Below are positions 12,863 to 23,188 of a stretch of DNA of 64,000 nt, in pieces. Position 1 is the stretch's first letter. Every line of letters starts with the position of its first letter. Origin of the DNA: Chamaecrista fasciculata (Eukaryota; Streptophyta; Magnoliopsida; Fabales; Fabaceae); the NCBI GenBank assembly GCA_003254925.1, contig QANZ01022461.1:1-64000 (forward strand), given 5' to 3'. A program made the translations under genes and the position numbers. The notes below the pieces were generated by a model. The model did no database searches, was not told where the DNA came from, and saw only the letters and a list, made by a program, of their open reading frames with translations.

Positions 12863-13453
12863 AAATCTAAAGAAGTTACGCAGAGTCCGAAATCGATAGG
12901 AGTTATGTAATGTAAGAATGTGGATCAATTTCCCGCCTAAATACAAAATTTGATATGTTTTGTTTGTTTGGTGTTAAATTCTTTTTCTCCCTTTTGAAAT
13001 ATAGGGTTAATTTCAGAATCGCGCCACTTCGAACTTTTTGCCTCCCTCGCTAGCAAACGAAACGCACCGTTTGCTGATTTTCTTTATGGGTATTTTATGA
13101 CATTTCACGTGGGCCGGCCCAGTAATATATCGGCAATTACATTGGTTAAATTTTGTAAAAGTGGTGACATTAGAAAAAAAAATAAAGGATTCGACAAAAA
13201 AAAAATAATAATAATAAAGGATAGATTAACATTAACTCATCAATTCGTGGAGTTTACAGAAATTTTTGATTAGATTTCATCTTTTTAATTTTTAGAATTA
13301 ATTAGAAATTTGATCATGATAAATTTCTTTGAAAAAATTATTATTTAAAAAATTCAATTATAATCAATTATTAATCATTTTGTTAGGAAACAAATTCAAA
13401 TTTAACCATTATTTTTTAATATCAATTATTAAGTGTAATGCTAATAAAATTTA
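12863..13453. other. Upstream region of the DDT gene
   Basis: This is the putative 5' leader and promoter of the minus-strand DDT gene (12863 to about 13130), followed by AT-rich spacer. A reading frame extends upstream of 12862 but without an ATG, so 12862 is taken as the start. No other gene is seen. Confidence 0.5.
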
Positions 13454-13832
13454 GATAAAAGTACTAATTTCGTTCCCAAACTTTACACCAACCGTTAATT
13501 TCATTCCTAATTTTTTTTTGCTATCAATTTCGTCTCTAATGTTTTACATTTTGGTCAATTTTATATCCTTTGAGTAACTTTTTTCAATAAAGTAATGACA
13601 GACTACATCTTATTTTTTAATATGAGTTAAGATTTAAGTTTCTTTTTCTATCAATTTTACATTACATATTATAAGTCATGTAGATTTTATCGTTAATATT
13701 TGGCTAAAATAAAGAGCAAATGATAAAATTGACCAAAATGTGAAACATTAGAGACGAAATTAATAGTAAAAAAAATTAAGGACGAAATTGACAATTGGTG
13801 TAAAGTTTGGGGGTGAAATTAGTACTTTTGCC
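13454..13832. mobile_element. Mutator-like MITE, 379 bp (family A, copy 1)
   Basis: The left end GATAAAAGTACTAATTTCG and the right end CGAAATTAGTACTTTTGCC type are inverted repeats. The complementarity continues inward through CCAAACTTTACACCA. The flanks are a perfect 9-bp duplication, TAAAATTTA, at 13445-13453 and 13833-13841. Same-family copies occur at 18765-19141, 27707-28362 and 49799-50175. It has no coding capacity. Confidence 0.88.
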
Positions 13833-13841
13833 TAAAATTTA

Positions 13842-14332
13842 AAACCACCTCTTGTTGATCATTAAACTTCAATCAAATTTTTTTACTAAAAAAATAACAA
13901 AGATAATTACAGTACTAAATTAAAAAATCTACCAATAAACAAAAGCAAAATCTTCATGACTCTTGTTGCAGCAATCTAACCATATATCAATTTCTGTACT
14001 GCATCCTTGTTTTCAAAATCATTCAAGGCCTTCGCAATTGGCAGTATCAAAGTTTCTTTGGATATTTTAAGGAAATGAATGGCATATTTTCTTTTATTCT
14101 GGTTGTCTAAAAATCAGCTATAATTTACTGTCAAGCCAAAATCAGAAGTAGGAGCTTAAAAGAGAGAAATGAGTAATATATCTTCAAGAAGATCAAATTT
14201 AACAGTGGCCAAGCAGTTTCATGAGAATATCAGCGATAGTTTTTGTTTGCAATTACAAAACAAAAATGCACATCCTGAGGAAAGGAATTACATGCTTAAA
14301 ATTTTAGGTATTGATTCAAGTCTTATTGGCAG
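13842..14332. other. 3' flank of the small coiled-coil gene
   Basis: AT-rich spacer that should contain the 3' UTR of the minus-strand gene ending at 14333. I see no other feature. Confidence 0.5.
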
Positions 14333-15216
14333 TTAATCGTCTCTGTTGAGCATCTCCAGAACAGCATAAGCGGCTTTCTGAAATTGCTCCTTCTCTTCAT
14401 CTAAGGTTTTCTTCCTCTGAAGAGCAGAATCTTTGCATTTCTCTATCTCTTCCTCAATTAAATCAGAGTTTTCATTAATTTCACTGTAATGTCAGGGTAT
14501 ATCGTTGTTATAGAGAATACAAAATGGCAATAACTGATGATAGAATGAACAAACTCAAGAAAAGAAGCACAACTCCAACATGATAGGTGTAAAAAGATAA
14601 ACACAGATAATAGTACTAACAGAAGAAAATACTGAAGCAAATAACCATTCAGATCTGGTAAACAAGAATTTTAGGCGCAAAACCTAGAAATTGGAAGAAA
14701 TGGAAAGGAATTTCAGAAGTAACAAAAACAGATGTAATAATAATAACAATTCAGAATTCAAATTGATGTAGAAACAACGTTTCTAAACAATCATCAGCAC
14801 AACTCACCTGACCATCTTAAGCAAGTTCTCCGTCATCCTTTGTGCTTCACTCGATATGTCTGCATCATTAGCAGAGGAAACAGGATTAAAAGCTAGCAAA
14901 CGAACAGGCAATCCATTGGAAATCGGACGATCGCCGTACTATTTGATTTTTCGTTCTGAATTCCGATACAAAAACGGATGAACTACTTTTCAGCACACAC
15001 AGTTGCGCAGTACAATTTAAGAGTTTCTTTAGGTATTTCAAACTTATTTGGCTGAATATTATTAAATCAAGATCCGGAGAAAAAAAAAACAAAAATGTAA
15101 GCCATTGCAGAATCAGTATGATCCGATGTAAAGGAACAGTAAACAGAAGGCTCACCATAGATGAGAACGGAGAGCTGATTTTCGGGTTCAGAAGGCTGTG
15201 TTGCTGAATCTGCCAT
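14333..15216 (-). CDS. Conserved small acidic coiled-coil protein, unknown function
   Basis: There are three exons on the minus strand: 15156-15216, 14808-14859 and 14333-14483. Both introns are GT-AG and the phases close. The product is 87 residues. It starts MADSATQPSEPE and is then almost entirely helical and charged: SEAQRMTENLLKM, LIEEEIEKCKDSAL, RKKTLDEEKEQFQKAA, ending AVLEMLNRDD. The heptad spacing of Leu, Ile, Met and Ala suggests one coiled coil over about residues 20-83. There is no signal peptide or membrane segment. I recognise it only as the type of short conserved plant coiled-coil protein found as single genes; its role is unknown. Exon 1 and part of intron 1 have a broken copy at 18479-18731. 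It is too short, exon by exon, to be found by ORF length. Confidence 0.8.
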
Positions 15217-17670
15217 GGCTATACTTGTCTTGGAGGTAACTCATCCTCAATTTCTCGTCGATATAAATACTAAGTAGAAAGGCTCAAGGCACAAAAAAAC
15301 ACGTCGCTTTTATTTTGAATTGGGCAAAATGCAGAAAACCCCCCCTAAACTTTAGGGGGTGTGTGAAAAACCCCCCGTAAACTACAAACTTTGACATAAC
15401 AATCCCTAAACTAGTCTATTTGCATCATCAGTTTAATGGTGAGGTGGCATATTAATGGGTGATGTAGAATACCCATTACTGAGTGATACTGACTATGCAA
15501 TTTCCATCCACGTCCGTTAAGAACTTTGACGGAACCTCAATTTCCATCATTTTTTTAAGTTAGTTATTTTTTAACAAACATTTTTTTAATACAGTATTTT
15601 TTAACAATACTATAACTTTGTTGTAAAATACTATATTGAGATGTTTTGAAAGTTGATAACTAGTATTTCAAAGTTGAATAATCGATTAATTCCAACAAAG
15701 GAACACTAATATTTTTTAAAATATGTTAATTAATATAATTAAAAAAATTAAATATATCAACTAATGAAATGAATTTAATCGTGTTTAATATGTAGAAAAT
15801 TAGGAAACTTGAGGAGGGACTAAACTGAACACAATTTTTATTATATAAAGACTATAAATACAATTTGCTCTTTTATGTTTTTTTAACCTGGAGAGTGCTG
15901 CGATTTCTCTCTTTTTTTTTTAATTTTTATTTAAAAAAAATTGGTGGTACCATTTAATTGACTAAACTTAGATCAAAATGTGTATACTATTTATGGAGTA
16001 AATATAATATTTTGGGTATCTTGAAACTAACTTTATTATTGTAATAAAAAGATTTATTTTTTAAAATAATTTTAAAAAAAAATAAAAGAAAAACAGGTAC
16101 AGGGTGCGATCTGACAAATCGTCTGACAAATCGTAGCACCTACTGCGATTTACAAATCGTCTGACAAATCGCAGTATGTGCTGCGATTTGTTTTTTTTTA
16201 AAAAAAAAAATTAAAAATAAACGGGTGCCAACGTGGCACCCATATGGAGAATAATTTTTTTATTTGGGGATGGATATCATTTTTTTTCTTTTTTGTGTAT
16301 TATATAAATAAAAAACCGAGTTTTGGTTTAAAATAGTTAAAATCGAAAGAGCGGAAGGAGGTAAATAAGTTAATATTGTTGTTAGATTACTCATTACTTA
16401 AATTTTCTACTACATTACAATCATAAAAATAATAATTAAGTCTTCAATTTCAATTAGTATAACTTTAAATATATACCTGTCATAATCAAATATTTTTTAT
16501 TAACTTAATTTATTGAATTTAAATAATATAAATTTGAGTATTGTATTTTTAGTATAATTCATAAACCTTATAATTTGGATAAATAGTAATATATTCTAAA
16601 GAAAATATATAGATGCTGGTATATAATAATTAGTCAATCACTAAAAATAATAATATAAAAAAGAAGAGAGTGCATATAATTTATATAAAAAAATGATATT
16701 TTATTCATAAATCATTTTTCTATACCCGTGAATTAGGAGTTTAAGATAGATTAAAACTTTACTAACTTTTATTTTCTCTTGTAATCTTATTATACTTTTA
16801 AATTTTCATAAACTTTAAAATTTAAAAATCTTTATATATTGTCACTTTTTATTCAAGATTCATTAATATTAGATAAATATTTTTATAATATTTTATATTT
16901 TTTATGTGTGGTAGTTAAATTATATATAAATATTTGTTAGAATTATTAAAAAAATTAAATAAAATTAAACCTCAATTATAAATGAAACAATTATTAAGGT
17001 ATTATTGTGAACTTCATAATGATATTATAATATTCAAACAATGGGGACTGCATTTTATTATACTCCCATCAAATAGAATGATATATCTAACTCACTTCAC
17101 TTTATCTCATCTCTTCAGCTCTTCTTAATGACCAACTCTCTAAAGCTCTCAATCAAACCCTTAGTAAGAACTAATTTAATGGAGACCAATAATATCATTA
17201 TACAAAATTGATTATGTTTCGGAAACTATGAACTATTTTGTGGTTCTTATAAAATTATGAGGCTCAAATTTAATAGTATAAATAGGTACTTTTTAGTTCT
17301 AAACAAAATTTATATTAATCTTTTTTTTCTTATTTTAGACAATTTTATAATTTTTAAAAAATATAATATCAAAATATAAATTTAGTTAAATGATATTGAT
17401 CACTAGCTCAATGGGTAACAATTCCAATATTTTTCACCCTTAGATTATTTTAAAAGTTAAGTTTGTGCCACTTCTCTTATTATATGAATACAACTTGTAG
17501 CATTTTAAGCTAATCATATAAAGATATTATTGTGATTTTCTTATTTAAACTCATCTTAATCCATTAAGGATATTATAACATCTAAACAATAAGAAATAAT
17601 TTGTATCACCCTTCACTTATTTCACCTACAACAATTTCTCTCTATCGCAAATATTAAGGGCTTTAAATAA
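15217..17670. other. AT-rich intergenic region with transposon fragments
   Basis: No gene is visible. At 15330-15540 there is a one-sided transposon end (GGGCAAAATGCAG followed by CCCCCC tracts) whose partner end I cannot find. The segment 16990-17170 resembles 17520-17660 loosely (ATTATTGTGA, ATATTATAA, CTAAACAAT or TTCAAACAAT), probably an old degraded duplication. Confidence 0.5.
16109..16193. repeat. Clustered short direct and inverted repeats
   Basis: CTGACAAATCG occurs four times within about 60 bases. Inverted CGATTTG/CAAATCG words surround them (TGCGATTT, GCTGCGATTTG). The cluster is more GC-rich than its surroundings and lies next to a small GGGTGCC/GGCACCC palindrome at 16225-16241. 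It may be the subterminal region of a decayed transposon. Confidence 0.5.
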
Positions 17671-17812
17671 TGCGTTGGGATTGATCCATCAAATTACTAT
17701 TTAGAGAAAATACGAAGTCTTATTAAAAATAGAGAGAATATGGAGTAGCAGCATTTCATATTAGTGAGTTATTAGTGAGTTACAAAGGTCTGGCGTTGGC
17801 ATTCATTTGAAG
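17671..17812 (-). pseudogene. Partial copy of the 3' end of the endonuclease V gene
   Basis: This stretch matches 6519-6651 with scattered changes and small indels, starting TGCGTTGGGATTGATCCATC in both. It contains the last ten or so codons of endonuclease V exon 8 and its stop in frame (LQMNANARPL in place of LQINTSAGPL) plus 3' flank. Similarity stops abruptly at the 5' side of that exon. It is a non-functional fragment. Confidence 0.8.
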
Positions 17813-17906
17813 AAAAGAGTCCATCATACCAAACAAAATGCATAGTTAGCAACAACATAAGCAGAAAAGAAAAAAACAAAACATCGGTTCCATGTCCAGA
17901 TGAAGA

Positions 17907-18027
17907 TCAGTCTTGATTGGCGTTTGGCCCAATCTCCGAAGGGCATGGACCATAGGTTTCATGTTGTGCAACATCGCCTTCCGAATGAAACTTGTTCAGG
18001 CAGTTGCGGTATTGATACAGATGATCC
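17907..18027 (-). pseudogene. Orphan coding-like terminal exon, unrecognised
   Basis: On the minus strand, after a possible TAG acceptor at 18028-18030, a frame of about 40 codons ends in TGA at 17907-17909. It reads DHLYQYRNCLNKFHSEGDV and continues with an YGPCPSEIGPN segment. The codon use and composition look like real protein, unlike the surrounding AT-rich DNA. I do not recognise the family and find no upstream exon in the window. It lies between the two copied gene fragments, so it may be a remnant of an older gene or part of the same rearrangement. Confidence 0.4.
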
Positions 18028-18131
18028 CTATTAAAAGCTGATAAGAAATAAAATTATATGTTAGAGCTGATAAGAGTAAACTAGGTTAAAAGCAAGAACA
18101 AGCAATTTACGCAAGGCCATTGGAAATCAAA

Positions 18132-18480
18132 CGGAAGGCGCAAATATATAAACTAAATAGAAATGTGGAAGGCGATAGCAAAAATAGAAATGTCGACAGC
18201 AGATATATAAAAAGACTAATAACAAGTGTAACATCTAAGACTAATAACAAGCGACGGAAGGCGCAGATATATATACTAAATAGAAATGCTGAAGGCGATA
18301 GCAAAAATAGAAATCCCGATACATATATATAACAAGACTAATAACAAGCAATTTATGCAACGCTATTGGAAATCAGACGGAAGGCGCAGATATATATACT
18401 AAATAGAAATGCCGAAGGCGATAGCAAAAATAAAAATGTCGATAGCAGATATATAACAAGACTAATATCGATCAGTTCAA
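18132..18480. repeat. Minisatellite, unit about 123 bp, nearly three copies
   Basis: CGGAAGGCGCAGATATATA starts at 18132, 18255 and 18378, a constant 123-bp step. Each unit also contains ACTAAATAGAAATG, GAAGGCGATAGCAAAAAT and ATAACAAGACTAATA. A further partial match (ACTAAATAGAAATGCCGAAGG) is at about 18679-18699. The join sequence CATTGGAAATC resembles intron 1 of the small coiled-coil gene near 14913-14924, suggesting the array grew from that copied intron. Confidence 0.85.
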
Positions 18481-18731
18481 TTTGCTGAATTTTTAAGCAA
18501 GATGGGAAGAAAACAAAAATAGTTGGCGATAGCAGAATCAGTATGATCGGATGAAAAGGAACAATGAAAGACTCACCTCAGGCGATAACAGAGATCTTAT
18601 TTTCGGGTTCAGAAGACAGTGTTATTCGAATTTCGGAGGGAAAACATCCTCAATTTCTCATCGATATCAATATATATACTAAATAGAAATGCCGAAGGCG
18701 CAGAACGCGTCGCTTGTATTTTGAATTTTGG
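18479..18731 (-). pseudogene. Broken copy of the 5' part of the small coiled-coil gene
   Basis: It matches about 15041-15324: part of intron 1, exon 1 and the 5' flank. Shared blocks include GCAGAATCAGTATGATC, TTTTCGGGTTCAGAAG and CATCCTCAATTTCTC. The start codon region of the source gene (GCCATGGC) is replaced, so the copy has no ATG, and the exon 1 frame is changed. It is a non-functional fragment. Confidence 0.8.
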
Positions 18732-18764
18732 TGCGTAACTAGGTTAATGTTTATAAAGTAAAAA

Positions 18765-19141
18765 GAGAAAAGTACTAATTTCGTCCCCAAACTTTTCACC
18801 AAGTGTCAATTTCATCCCCAATCTTTTTTTGCTGTCAATTTCGTCTCTAATGTTTCACATTTTTGTCAATTTTATCCTTTAACTAACTTCTTTCATAAAT
18901 TAACGACAGACTGTATCCTGTTTTTTAATCTGAGTTAGGATTTGAGTTTCTTTTTCTATCAATTTTATATTATACATCATTAGTCACGTAGATTTTGTCG
19001 ATAATATTTGACTAAAGTAAGAGCAAAGGATAAAATTAACCATAATGTAAAACATAGTGGACGAAATTGATAGCAAAAAAATATTGGGGACGTAATTGAC
19101 AGTTAGTGTAAAGTTTGGGGACAAAATTAGTACTTTTTGCC
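18765..19141. mobile_element. Mutator-like MITE, 377 bp (family A, copy 2)
   Basis: It starts GAGAAAAGTACTAATTTCG and ends in the inverted form AAATTAGTACTTTTTGCC. The flanking 9-mers AAGTAAAAA (18756-18764) and AATTAAAAA (19142-19150) match at 8 of 9 positions. The interior follows copy 1 throughout. It lies immediately to the right of the rearranged gene fragments. Confidence 0.85.
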
Positions 19142-19150
19142 AATTAAAAA

Positions 19151-20763
19151 CTAAAAACCAAAATTCTTTTGTTAAGTATTTAAAAATACTGTCATAAAAA
19201 TTTGTCAATAAGTAAATAATTAAAACAAAATTAAACGTATGCTTGATCTAAATGGTAAGTAATTTAACATAAACTTTTTTTTGGCCAATTAATTTAACAT
19301 AACTTACTATAATTATCTGTACTATTAGTATCGAATCTGAATTATTTAAAACGGAATTCTAAAAACTAGGTGAGAAAATAAAATAAGGCTTACAAAATGG
19401 TAATAAATTGTCTCAGATGAGTATATACAATTTCTCCAATCTTTTTAAAATTATAGGAATAGATAATTTAACTTTTTTTTTACAACTGTCAAAAAGATCA
19501 TGACTGGAGGAGATTAGGACACACAACTATGGGCTTTTGACTTTTTGGGCATATTGAGTGACCCCAAACCCACCATTTTAATGAGTATTGTTGGAGTCTC
19601 GTTGGGCTATGGGCCTAAGTCTATTGTAAATATATAGGAAAAAGAACACCGGATAAAAAAAAAATTAGGTAAAGTTTTCTCTATATATATTATATATATA
19701 TATATATATATTATAAGATTTCTCTAATTAAAAATTTGATTTATATATATATTTTTTTATATTGGTCAAACAAAAAAGTGCGTTGAATATTCTCTCTTTA
19801 CTATAAACATTATCAAGTAAAAAAAATATTTTTATGACAAAAAAATAATAACAAAAAATTATCAAAATGCAATTTCGCTCCTTTAACTTTGGGATAAGTT
19901 GCAATGTAGCATTTTATCTTCTTAACAATTAAGTGTAATTATCTCTCTCTTATTGTAAGTTCAATTACGACGAATTTAGAGCTATGAGTTTATTCTTAAT
20001 GAAATATTTATTTGTCTAGTAGGAATCGTTAACAAATAAAGCCAAATCAAGCTCCAAAAGTGGATTGTTCGCTTAAAAAAAATAAAGTTGATTATATCTC
20101 TCTTTTTTTAAATCTAATTAATTGTGACGAATTTGGAGTTATGTATTACTCTTAATGAATCATTTTTTCAGTTTAGCTGAGACCATCAACACATCATATC
20201 AAATCAGAAAAACATATTTTGGTAGGGTTGCCTCCAATACTAGATCTTGCAGTACCTGATGGATTAGTCATCAGGCTTGCTCTGGAGACCAAAAAATAAA
20301 AAAAAAATCTTATTAATAGTCATTTCTTAAATATTTAAAGAATTTAAGATTAAGCATATAATTTCACCCAAAAAAAATTAAGGATATAATTTTTTAAATT
20401 AAAAAAATAAAATATACTTTCTAAATGAGCGAAAAAGCTTGAGGAGTCTTGATACATTTTTCTTAATCCTTATCCAAATCTACAATTAAAAGTTATAAAA
20501 TTTTCTATACATTATCTATAATAACATATAGACTATAGTGATAGTTTCCACTCTTCACCACTCTTCAGTTTGCACCAAACGCTGGGCCTAATAATTAATC
20601 TTGGCGATAGGTTAGAAATTTATGTTCCCTTAGTTGATGTCAGTATTAATTATCTATTTTTATTATTATTTTTGGTCAAACTTGCCATTACATTTATATT
20701 ATACAAATTAAATACGTAATGTATACTGAGAAACAGACACAGAAGTTTTAAAATAACTCTATA
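19151..20763. other. AT-rich intergenic region
   Basis: No gene is seen. A (TA)n-rich tract lies at about 19684-19712. Part of it (19866-20230) is the relic listed separately. The remainder is low-complexity spacer. Confidence 0.5.
19866..20230. mobile_element. Decayed relative of the 149-619 element
   Basis: It shares an internal segment with 290-540: an AATTACGACGAATTTAGAGC-type block followed by an ATGAGTTTA..AATGAA stretch, then TAACAAATAAAGCCAAATCA and CTCCAAAAGTG. The segment appears twice here, at about 19963 and 20111, the second time partially. I could not define ends or a target duplication. Confidence 0.4.
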
Positions 20764-21165
20764 TCAATCTCTGCATGCATCCCCATTTTTTTTTTTCCTA
20801 AAAAAAAAATAATTCATTAAAAAACAAGGTAAAATCAAGCACAGTAGAAACAAAAATACACTAAAATAATCTAATCTCTCCCTAGCATCAACAAGAACAC
20901 TAGACAGAATATCAACTGACGAAAGTGGGGGGTTTGCAACCCATCTAAAAGGACTCATCTTCGTATCAGACAAATTGGCAAGACAATCAGTTGTCAAGTT
21001 AACGGATCTAGAGATCCAACTAAAGTTACAACCATATAAATAACTGGAAACACAAAAAAAACCAGACCAGATCCAGAACGCCGCCGCCACAAAATCCGCC
21101 ACATAAAACAAACGAATACGAGCAGAGAGCACACAGATTTGGGAAGGAAACTCGCCGAAAAGCAC
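20764..21165 (-). mobile_element. Probable LINE relic, RNase H-like C-terminal part
   Basis: An open frame of 133 codons on the minus strand contains NFSWISRSVNLTTDCLANLS and WVANPPLSSVDIL. These resemble the C-terminal RNase H portion of plant non-LTR retrotransposons, where a Trp-x-x-Arg..Asn..Ala-Asp-x-Leu-Ala motif precedes a short tail. The N-terminal half is hydrophobic and unconvincing, and no reverse transcriptase is present. It could also be a chance frame. A relatively GC-rich stretch continues to about 21240. Confidence 0.35.
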
Positions 21166-21239
21166 TTAAACTTGAAAACCACCGCTGTAAAAGACACACA
21201 GAAAAGAGCGCCACCGTAGAAGGCCAAAGCTAAGAGGCA

Positions 21240-22337
21240 CCGCCGATAACCCTATTATGAAATAGGGTGAAATATCTCATGAAAGGGAGAGGTGATCCCT
21301 CATAAGGAGGAGTTTGAGAGAAAACTCAACTCTCATGAAATAGAGGATTTTTTTAACGGATATGGTTTTCTTCTACTGAAAGCTAACACGATTGTTTCCA
21401 AATTCATTTTAGGAAGACAATTGTTGTAATAAAGTACTATATGACTAAAAATTTAGGGAAAATCTAAAAAAAAAAAAACACCATAACTATATCATACTAG
21501 TTTTTAGCCGTTGGATTTGCTTTTTTGATCTTAACATTTGTGGAACAAATATTAATAATATTTATTACACAAATATGAAGAAAAAAAAAATCCAACGACT
21601 AAAAAGTGATGAGGTATAGCTATCTTACTTTTTATACCAAAACCCAAAAATTTATAATAGTTAGAGTGAATTTTTATTTTTTACGTACTGTGCACGTGCA
21701 TTCTTGAAGGGATGACATGACACAACTGAAATTAAAATTACACCAACTTCAAATAATTGTTGCACTACGTTTCATAATGCCTTTCTGAGAATTTTTGGGT
21801 ACTTGCGATCATTTTTATTTTATATTGCCATTCACAAAGTTGTCTCCATTACACTGTATATTCTAGCTATTTCATGTCATTTACTATATGTGTCTCGTTG
21901 ATGCCTGGCAATATCATACCTTTGCTAAATTTAAAATGCAATATTATGCAGCTCATTGGACAAACATAGAAACTTCTCGACCAAGCAAATAAAGAATATA
22001 TATATCTATATACGTAGTTGATCTTTTTTTTTATTATTATTATTAATATCACTCAATATGGAACCAAATCCAATGAACATTATATGAAGTAATACGCAAA
22101 CACACATATATTACTTTATTATATTATTAGTAGTGTATATGAAGTGAAGTATATTATTCGTCTATCCAAAAAACTGAAGTGAGGTATATAATTTAATTTA
22201 CTTCCGAAGTTACATTCCATAGCTGGAAAAAAATGTCCAGAGAAATAAAGAATGAAATGAAAGATATTATATTATATTATATATTATATATGATATATGA
22301 TATTTTGTTTTGATTGATATGTAGATATAATATATAT
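21240..22337. other. Intergenic region
   Basis: No gene is supported. A short imperfect inverted pair (ACCATAACTATATCATACTA near 21480; AGTGATGAGGTATAGCTAT near 21605) with an ATCCAACGACTAAAA/TTTTTAGCCGTTGGATT match (about 21498-21513 and 21590-21604) suggests a small foldback element of about 130 bp. The rest is AT-rich, with TATAT tracts at 22268-22345. Confidence 0.45.
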
Positions 22338-22346
22338 TATATAATA

Positions 22347-23179
22347 GGGTAAAATACAGAAAAGGTACCTGTGGTTTGGCCTAATCTCACTTTTATGACG
22401 TATGGTTTCAAAAGTTGCACATTTGGTACCTGTGTGTTTCGCCGTTAAACAGAAGCAGTACTTGTGTAATTTTTCGTTAAATTTGAAAAAAAAATGCATG
22501 TGAGAGTTACGTGCGCAGCTCTTTGACGTTTTAAAATATTTGAAACTCTAATAAGCCTTCATTTCCATCCATTTTTTTCACCTTCATCCATTCTCTTCAT
22601 TTGCGCAGCTTCAAGTCTAAAATCCCCAACTCTTTGGTCTTTATTTTCTCCATTTTCTTCATCCATTTCCTTGGACGACTTCATGGAAACTGTTGCACAT
22701 TCATCTTCAACTTCATCATCTTCATTTCGTGGTCGCAGGATTCGTTGTGGCTGTGGTGAGTATGTAATCATGCGTTCATCTTGGAAACCTTGCTCTTTTG
22801 GAAGGCGATTTTGGACATTCAAACATCCAAACATCTATAAAATGCCATGAGTAATCATCCAAATATATTTAAGATTGATTTTCAATAGTCATAAACAACA
22901 TAAATACAATAACATCCATGAGTAACACAAGTAAACAAAATACAATCAAAATATGAAGCTAATATGTAGTTCAAGCTTCAGCAAAACCACAGGTACCTAA
23001 TGTGCAACTTTTGAAACCACAAGTACTGTTTTTTTCGTAAAAAAATTAACGAAAAATTACACAAGTACTGCTTCTGTTTAACTGCAAAACACACAGGTAC
23101 CTAATGTGCAACTTTTAAAACCACACATCATAAAAGTGAGATTAGACCATACCACAGGTACCTTTCGTGTTTTTAACCC
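22347..23179. mobile_element. Mutator-like non-autonomous element, 833 bp, with an internal ORF
   Basis: The left end GGGTAAAATACAGAAAAGG and the right end (reverse complement GGGTTAAAAACACGAAAGG) are inverted repeats. Inward they share GTACCTGTGG and a long block with CAAGTACTGCTTCTGTTTAA. The flanks TATATAATA (22338-22346) and TGTATAATA (23180-23188) match at 8 of 9 positions. The interior is not palindromic and carries a minus-strand frame at 22559-22834, so it may have captured host DNA. Confidence 0.82.
22559..22834 (-). CDS. Hypothetical 91-residue ORF carried inside the 22.3-23.2 kb element
   Basis: The frame begins MFGCLNVQNRLPKEQGF and continues with RMITYSPQPQRILRPRNEDD. It then turns into a charged low-complexity tail rich in Glu, Asp and Lys. 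The first half looks like ordinary soluble protein, while the second half is acidic and repetitive. It has no signal peptide, membrane span or domain I recognise. The ORF lies wholly between the element's inverted ends, so it is either a captured host gene fragment or a chance frame. There is no evidence that it is expressed. Confidence 0.3.
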   Translation of the reverse strand: MFGCLNVQNRLPKEQGFQDERMITYSPQPQRILRPRNEDDEVEDECATVSMKSSKEMDEENGENKDQRVGDFRLEAAQMKRMDEGEKNGWK

Positions 23180-23188
23180 TGTATAATA

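Noticed and set aside
20994-21227. Cys/Phe/Trp-rich minus-strand ORFs
   Set aside because: Overlapping frames of one GC-richer patch; no domain, and no reason to prefer them over the probable LINE relic.
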